From Myxococcales bacterium (lineage in GTDB: Bacteria > Myxococcota > Myxococcia > Myxococcales > JAKAPL01), in assembly GCA_021807105.1 (NCBI GenBank), contig JAKAPL010000040.1, forward strand, positions 1 through 33,478: a stretch of DNA of 33,478 bases, given 5' to 3'. Position numbers and translations under genes: made by a program. Each line of letters starts with the position of its first letter. Within the stretch, counting starts at the first letter, position 1. The notes under the pieces were generated by a model. The model was not told where the DNA came from and ran no database searches. It saw only the letters and a list, made by a program, of their open reading frames with translations. This document shows, piece after piece, positions 29,962 through 33,478 of the stretch.

Positions 29962-30510
29962 CCGATCGCAGCCCCGGCCCTCCGATCGCAGCCTCCGGGG
30001 CTCCGATCGCTGCTTCCGGCTCTCCGTCCGCAGCCTCCAAGGCTCCGTCCGCAGCTTCCAGGGCTCCGTCCGCAGCCTCCAAGGCTCCGATCGATGCCTC
30101 CAAGCCTTCCATCGATGCCTCGAAGCCTTCCATCGATGCCTCCAAGGTCCCCGGCAGCTCCTTCCGGCGACCCGATCGCTCCCTCCGGCTGCCCGATCGC
30201 TCCCCCCGGCGACCCGGTCGCTCCCTCCGGCGACCCGGCCGCTGCTCCCGGCTCTTCGGCGGGCTCGACGGAAGGCTTCGAGGCATCGACAGGAGCCTTC
30301 GAGGCATCGATGGAAGGCTTCGAGGCATCTTCCGGAGAGTCCGGGAGCACGATCGATCGACCCGGAAGCTGCGATCGGAGCCCTGGAAGCTGCGGACGGA
30401 GCCTTGGAAGCTGCGGACGGAGCCTTGGGAGCTGCGATCGAAGGCTTGGAGGCTGCGATGGAAGGCTCGGAGGCTGCGATGGAAGCCCGGAAGCTTTCGA
30501 TCGGAGAGCC
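29962..30510. repeat. Array of 21-bp repeats arranged as two inverted arms (copy 2)
   Basis: This array has the same organisation as the one at 183-711 and is identical to it from 30064 on. The outer left end differs. Copy 2 has extra CCGTCCGCAGC-type units (30027, 30048, 30069) and lacks some CCGATCGCTGC units of copy 1, so the two arrays differ in unit number and order only at that edge. It occupies most of the 825-bp gap between had and skp. No gene is assigned. Confidence 0.85.
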
Positions 30511-30655
30511 GGTTCCCGGCCCCGGGCCCTTTGGGCGCGGGGCAACGACACGCGGGGTGGGGGGCGAAACTTGGGTCAGCTCGACGGCGGCGATCTTGAC
30601 AGTCTCGGTCGAATGCCGCAAGGTGCGCCCGCTTTTTGCAGGAGGCGCCCAAACC

Positions 30656-31198
30656 ATGTCCCGTTCCTTCATCGCCGCCGCGTTCGCCGCCCTCGTCCTC
30701 GCGCCCGTCGCGCGCGCGGAATCGCGCTTCGGCTTCGTCGATCTGCAGCGGGCCATCGCCGAGATCCAGGAGGGGCGCGAGGCCAAGGCCCGCCTGAAGA
30801 AGGAGTTCGACGAGCGGCAATCCGAGCTGGACGCGAAGCAGGAGGAGGTCAAGCAGGCGCAGGCCGACCTCAAGGCCCACCAGGACGCGATGAGCGACGA
30901 GGCGAAGCGGAAGGCCGAGCAGGAGATGGACCAGAAGATGATCGAGGTGAGCCGTCTCTACCAGTCGCTCCAGAAGGAGCTGATGCGCAAGGAGCAGGAG
31001 ACGATGAAGCCGATCCTGGCCAAGATGACCCGGGTCATCAAGACGATCGCCGAGAACGAGGGGCTGACGATGGTCTTCGAGCAGAGCCAGGGGCTGCTGT
31101 ACGCCCAGCCCTCGCTCGATCTCACTAACGAGGTCATCCGCCGCTACAACGGCGCGGCGGCGAAGAAGGCCAAAGCGGCCGTCGATTCCTCGAACTGA
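30656..31198 (+). CDS. skp: Periplasmic chaperone Skp/OmpH family (duplicate copy)
   Basis: Identical in protein sequence to the gene at 857-1399: signal peptide, SRFGFVDLQRA start and coiled-coil tentacle. The ribosome site AGGAGG is at 30640-30645. Whether this is a second gene or the same gene assembled twice cannot be decided from the sequence. In this copy the upstream neighbour is the had promoter side of the array instead of the contig edge. Confidence 0.75.
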   Translation: MSRSFIAAAFAALVLAPVARAESRFGFVDLQRAIAEIQEGREAKARLKKEFDERQSELDAKQEEVKQAQADLKAHQDAMSDEAKRKAEQEMDQKMIEVSRLYQSLQKELMRKEQETMKPILAKMTRVIKTIAENEGLTMVFEQSQGLLYAQPSLDLTNEVIRRYNGAAAKKAKAAVDSSN

Positions 31199-31214
31199 CG
31201 GCAAGGGCGGGAAC

Positions 31215-32450
31215 ATGGCGCGCGGCCCGTATCCCCGGCGTGACCCTCCCGCGCACGGGGACGCGGAGGGCGCCCGCGAGGACGCGGGAGGCGGGGCCGC
31301 CCGGGGGAACAGGGAGGTGGGGGCGGTTCCCCGGGCGCCCGTCGCGCCTCTCCTGTCTTCCTCGCAGCCCGAGATCCGAGGCGTGAGCGGAGCCCCGTCG
31401 TTCCCCCTGTCCGAGCTGGCGGCCGTCGGCGGCGCCTCGCTCGAAGGCGACGGGACGCGCCGCATCCGCGGCGTCGCCGGGCTCTCCGACGCCACCCCCG
31501 AGCAGCTCGCCTTCTTCCACAACCCGCGCTACCGCCGGGCGTTCGCCGCGACCCGGGCCGGGGCGGTCGTCGTCTCGCGGGAGGACGCGGCGAGGGAGGG
31601 GCGCCCCGCGACGAGCCTGCTCGTCGCCGAGAACCCACACCTCGCGTTCGGCAGGATCTCCGCGCTCTTCCACCCGGAGCCGGCCGCCCGCCCCGGCCGC
31701 CACCCCTCCGCCGTCATCGATCCTTCGGCGCGCGTCCACCCGACCGCGGAGATCGGGCCGCTCACCTTCGTCGGCGCGGGCGCGTCGGTCGGGGCGCGCG
31801 CGCGGCTCCTCCCCGGCGCGGTCGTCGGGAGCGGGGCGGTGGTGGGCGTGGACTGCGTGCTCCATCCCGGGGCGATCGTCCGCGAGCGCTGCATCCTCGG
31901 AGACCGGGTCGTGCTCCAGCCCGGCGCGATCGTGGGGAGCGACGGCTTCGGCTACGCTTTCGACCCCGCCGGCCCCTCGCACGTGAAGGTCCCGCAGGCC
32001 GGCATCGCCCGGATCGAGGACGATGTCGAGCTGGGGGCGAACGCCTGCGTGGACCGGGCGACGCTCGGCGAGACCGTCGTCGGCCGGGGGACGAAGATCG
32101 ACAACCTCGTCCAGGTGGCCCACAACGTCCGCATCGGCCCGCTGGGGCTCCTCTGCGCGCAGGCCGGCGTCTCCGGGAGCACCGAGCTGGGCGAGGGCGT
32201 CGTGGTCGCCGGACAGGTCGGGATCACCGGGCACCTCAAGGTTGGGGACGGCGCCCGCCTCGCCGCCCAGGCCGGCGTGATGGCGGACGTAGCGCCAGGG
32301 GAGACGCGCGGCGGCTCGCCGTCGCTGCCCCATCGGGCGTGGCTGAAAGCCTCCGCGGCGACGGCGCAGCTACCCGAGATGATCAGGGAAAACCGGGAGC
32401 TGCGGCAGCGGGTCGCGGCGCTGGAGGAGAAGCTCGCCGGCAAGAAGTAG
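31215..32450 (+). CDS. lpxD: UDP-3-O-acyl-glucosamine N-acyltransferase LpxD (duplicate copy)
   Basis: Identical to 1416-2651, including the 56-residue non-conserved N-terminus before the alternative GTG (31383) and the catalytic His in VQVAHNVRIG. Two identical lpxD genes would be unusual because LpxD is normally single-copy, which adds weight to an assembly explanation. Confidence 0.78.
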   Translation: MARGPYPRRDPPAHGDAEGAREDAGGGAARGNREVGAVPRAPVAPLLSSSQPEIRGVSGAPSFPLSELAAVGGASLEGDGTRRIRGVAGLSDATPEQLAFFHNPRYRRAFAATRAGAVVVSREDAAREGRPATSLLVAENPHLAFGRISALFHPEPAARPGRHPSAVIDPSARVHPTAEIGPLTFVGAGASVGARARLLPGAVVGSGAVVGVDCVLHPGAIVRERCILGDRVVLQPGAIVGSDGFGYAFDPAGPSHVKVPQAGIARIEDDVELGANACVDRATLGETVVGRGTKIDNLVQVAHNVRIGPLGLLCAQAGVSGSTELGEGVVVAGQVGITGHLKVGDGARLAAQAGVMADVAPGETRGGSPSLPHRAWLKASAATAQLPEMIRENRELRQRVAALEEKLAGKK

Positions 32451-32468
32451 GCGGCGGGCAGCGGGCGG

Positions 32469-32762
32469 TCACTTCCTGAAGAGCGCCTCGAGGCGCGCCC
32501 GGGGATCCTCCTTCGGGCCGGCGGACCGGCGGCCCGGCCCCGCGGCGAGCTGGAAGAACTCGCAGAAGTTCGCCCTCTCCTTGTCCTGGACCCGCTCCGC
32601 CTGCGGCTCGCGGCACTGGTCGCTCGCCGAGGTGTCGTAGAAGCGGCACTGGACGCAGGCATGCAGCTCTGCGCCGCAGCCGTCGCAGACGTCGCGCCGG
32701 CCGACGGTGCCGTCCGCGGCGACCGGATGGCCGCAGGCCTGGCAATGGCGATCGCTCTCCAC
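32469..32762 (-). CDS. Small zinc-ribbon protein (duplicate copy)
   Basis: Identical to the 97-aa protein at 2670-2963, with the same eight-Cys pattern, and convergent with lpxD. Function unknown. Confidence 0.65.
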   Translation of the reverse strand: MESDRHCQACGHPVAADGTVGRRDVCDGCGAELHACVQCRFYDTSASDQCREPQAERVQDKERANFCEFFQLAAGPGRRSAGPKEDPRARLEALFRK

Positions 32763-32769
32763 GGGCGGC

Positions 32770-33225
32770 CTACGGCGCCGGCGCGGCCGCGCGCGCTAGA
32801 GGCGCGGGCGCCCGCGCCCCGCGCGAAAGGGCCATCCGCTGAGCTTCGCTCGCCGACTTGCGCGCCGCGAGCGCCGCGCGGACGGCCTCTTCCGCGCGGG
32901 AGGACTGGAGGCGCAGCCAGAGCCCGTAGCCCCCGGCGGCCGCGGCCGAGAGCAGGACCGCGGCGAGGATCCACGACAGACCGCGCCATCGCCGCCGCCG
33001 GGGGGGCGGGGCGGCCTTCTCGCGGGCCCGCAGCGCCGCCTCCTCGATCCGCAGCCGCGCGGCGCCGTCCACGAGCCTCTCCTCCTCCCGCTGCCGCGAG
33101 GTCGAGAAGTCGTCGGCCCGGAGCGAGGCGTTGCCGACCCGCTCCCCGCCGCCGGGCGAGCGATGCACCTCGTCCTCCAGCAGATCGCCGAACAGCTCGT
33201 CTCGGGAGAGGGGATCGTCGGTCAT
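32770..33225 (-). CDS. Single-pass membrane protein (duplicate copy)
   Basis: Identical to the 151-aa protein at 2971-3426, with the same TATGAT (33231-33236) directly before the ATG. Function unknown. Confidence 0.58.
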   Translation of the reverse strand: MTDDPLSRDELFGDLLEDEVHRSPGGGERVGNASLRADDFSTSRQREEERLVDGAARLRIEEAALRAREKAAPPPRRRRWRGLSWILAAVLLSAAAAGGYGLWLRLQSSRAEEAVRAALAARKSASEAQRMALSRGARAPAPLARAAAPAP

Positions 33226-33334
33226 GGCGCATCATAACCCGCGCCGCGGGGGATGTTCGAGGGGGGAGCAGGGACGGCTGGCCCGTCCTCGACACAGACA
33301 GCGGACCTCGCCCGCATCGCCCTGCTCATGGTTA

Positions 33335-33478
33335 TCCCGTCTTATTCACGATCCGGCTGCTGCGGCGTCCGATCCCGCGCCTGCGAAGGGCGTGCTCGCT
33401 CCTTCCTCCTGCGGCGTGCTTCAGCACGCCTCGTCGGTCGTCGCTGCGCTTGCCCTTCTCGGCTGCGGTCTCGAACGC
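33335..33478. mobile_element. MITE-like element, left part (truncated by the contig end)
   Basis: Begins with the inverted repeat TCCCGTCTTATTCAC and matches 3536-3679. The right terminal repeat is beyond the window. The last 93 bases equal positions 1-93. Confidence 0.7.

Larger units (their letters stand above)
30064..33478. repeat. 3415-bp segment repeated from 265-3679 (copy 2, runs to contig end)
   Basis: This is the second occurrence of the long repeat, offset 29799, ending with the window. Its last 93 bases also equal the first 93 bases of the window. The genes listed below inside it duplicate those at 857-3426 without any amino-acid change. Confidence 0.9.

Noticed and set aside
28760-31522. 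A 920-codon minus-strand frame joining had to the array and skp/lpxD region
   Set aside because: had itself starts at 29830. The upstream extension is the 21-bp array, which stays open because its period is a multiple of three, and the antisense of skp.
1-33478. Circular plasmid or phage genome with terminal redundancy
   Set aside because: There are no replication, partition, mobilisation or virion genes; core genes (rpsA, ispDF, lpxD) are present, and the ends lie in a dispersed repeat.

Overview
The window looks like a contig from a high-GC member of the Myxococcota or a related deltaproteobacterial-type lineage. This rests on sequence character only: strong GC bias, Cys-rich lipoproteins with long Ser/Gly linkers and many Asp-Ala-Gly-Gly stretches, a Hanks-type Ser/Thr kinase with an extracytoplasmic domain, a CarD/CdnL regulator next to a fused IspDF, and PilZ and zinc-ribbon proteins. 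No rRNA or tRNA gene and no plasmid replication or phage gene is visible.

Layout. Positions 1-3679 hold the end of a short terminal-inverted-repeat element, a mirrored array of 21-bp repeats, skp/ompH, lpxD and two small convergent genes. A complete copy of the inverted-repeat element lies at 3536-3710. Then come a BNR-repeat lipoprotein (-), a Ser/Thr kinase and a HAD phosphatase (+), and a minus-strand group of ispDF plus a membrane protein, with carD just upstream. These are followed by PilZ and zinc-ribbon genes (+) and the rpsA-sppA-HIT operon (-). A 970-bp gene-poor region leads to three secreted lipoprotein genes (-), two of them tandem paralogues, and an outer-membrane beta-barrel gene (+).

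The main functional unit is a minus-strand operon at 29830-21315: had-oah-dch-bcrC-bcrB-bcrA-bcrD-hemerythrin. It encodes the ATP-dependent (class I) benzoyl-CoA reductase and all three downstream enzymes that convert the cyclic diene to 3-hydroxypimelyl-CoA, the core of anaerobic aromatic degradation. A hemerythrin-like O2-binding protein is the last gene. Benzoate-CoA ligase, the electron-donating ferredoxin and its reductase, and the pimelyl-CoA beta-oxidation genes are not in the window.

The last 3415 bp (30064-33478) repeat 265-3679 with no difference that I can see, and the first 93 bp equal the last 93 bp. The contig therefore begins and ends inside the same repeated element. A loop in an assembly graph explains this more easily than a real circular replicon or a very recent duplication, so the second copy of skp-lpxD and its neighbours should be treated with suspicion.

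Expression signals recur. Several genes have a -10-like hexamer 5-10 bp before the start codon and no Shine-Dalgarno sequence, which suggests leaderless or near-leaderless transcripts. Other promoters show a -10 of the form TAGNNT.
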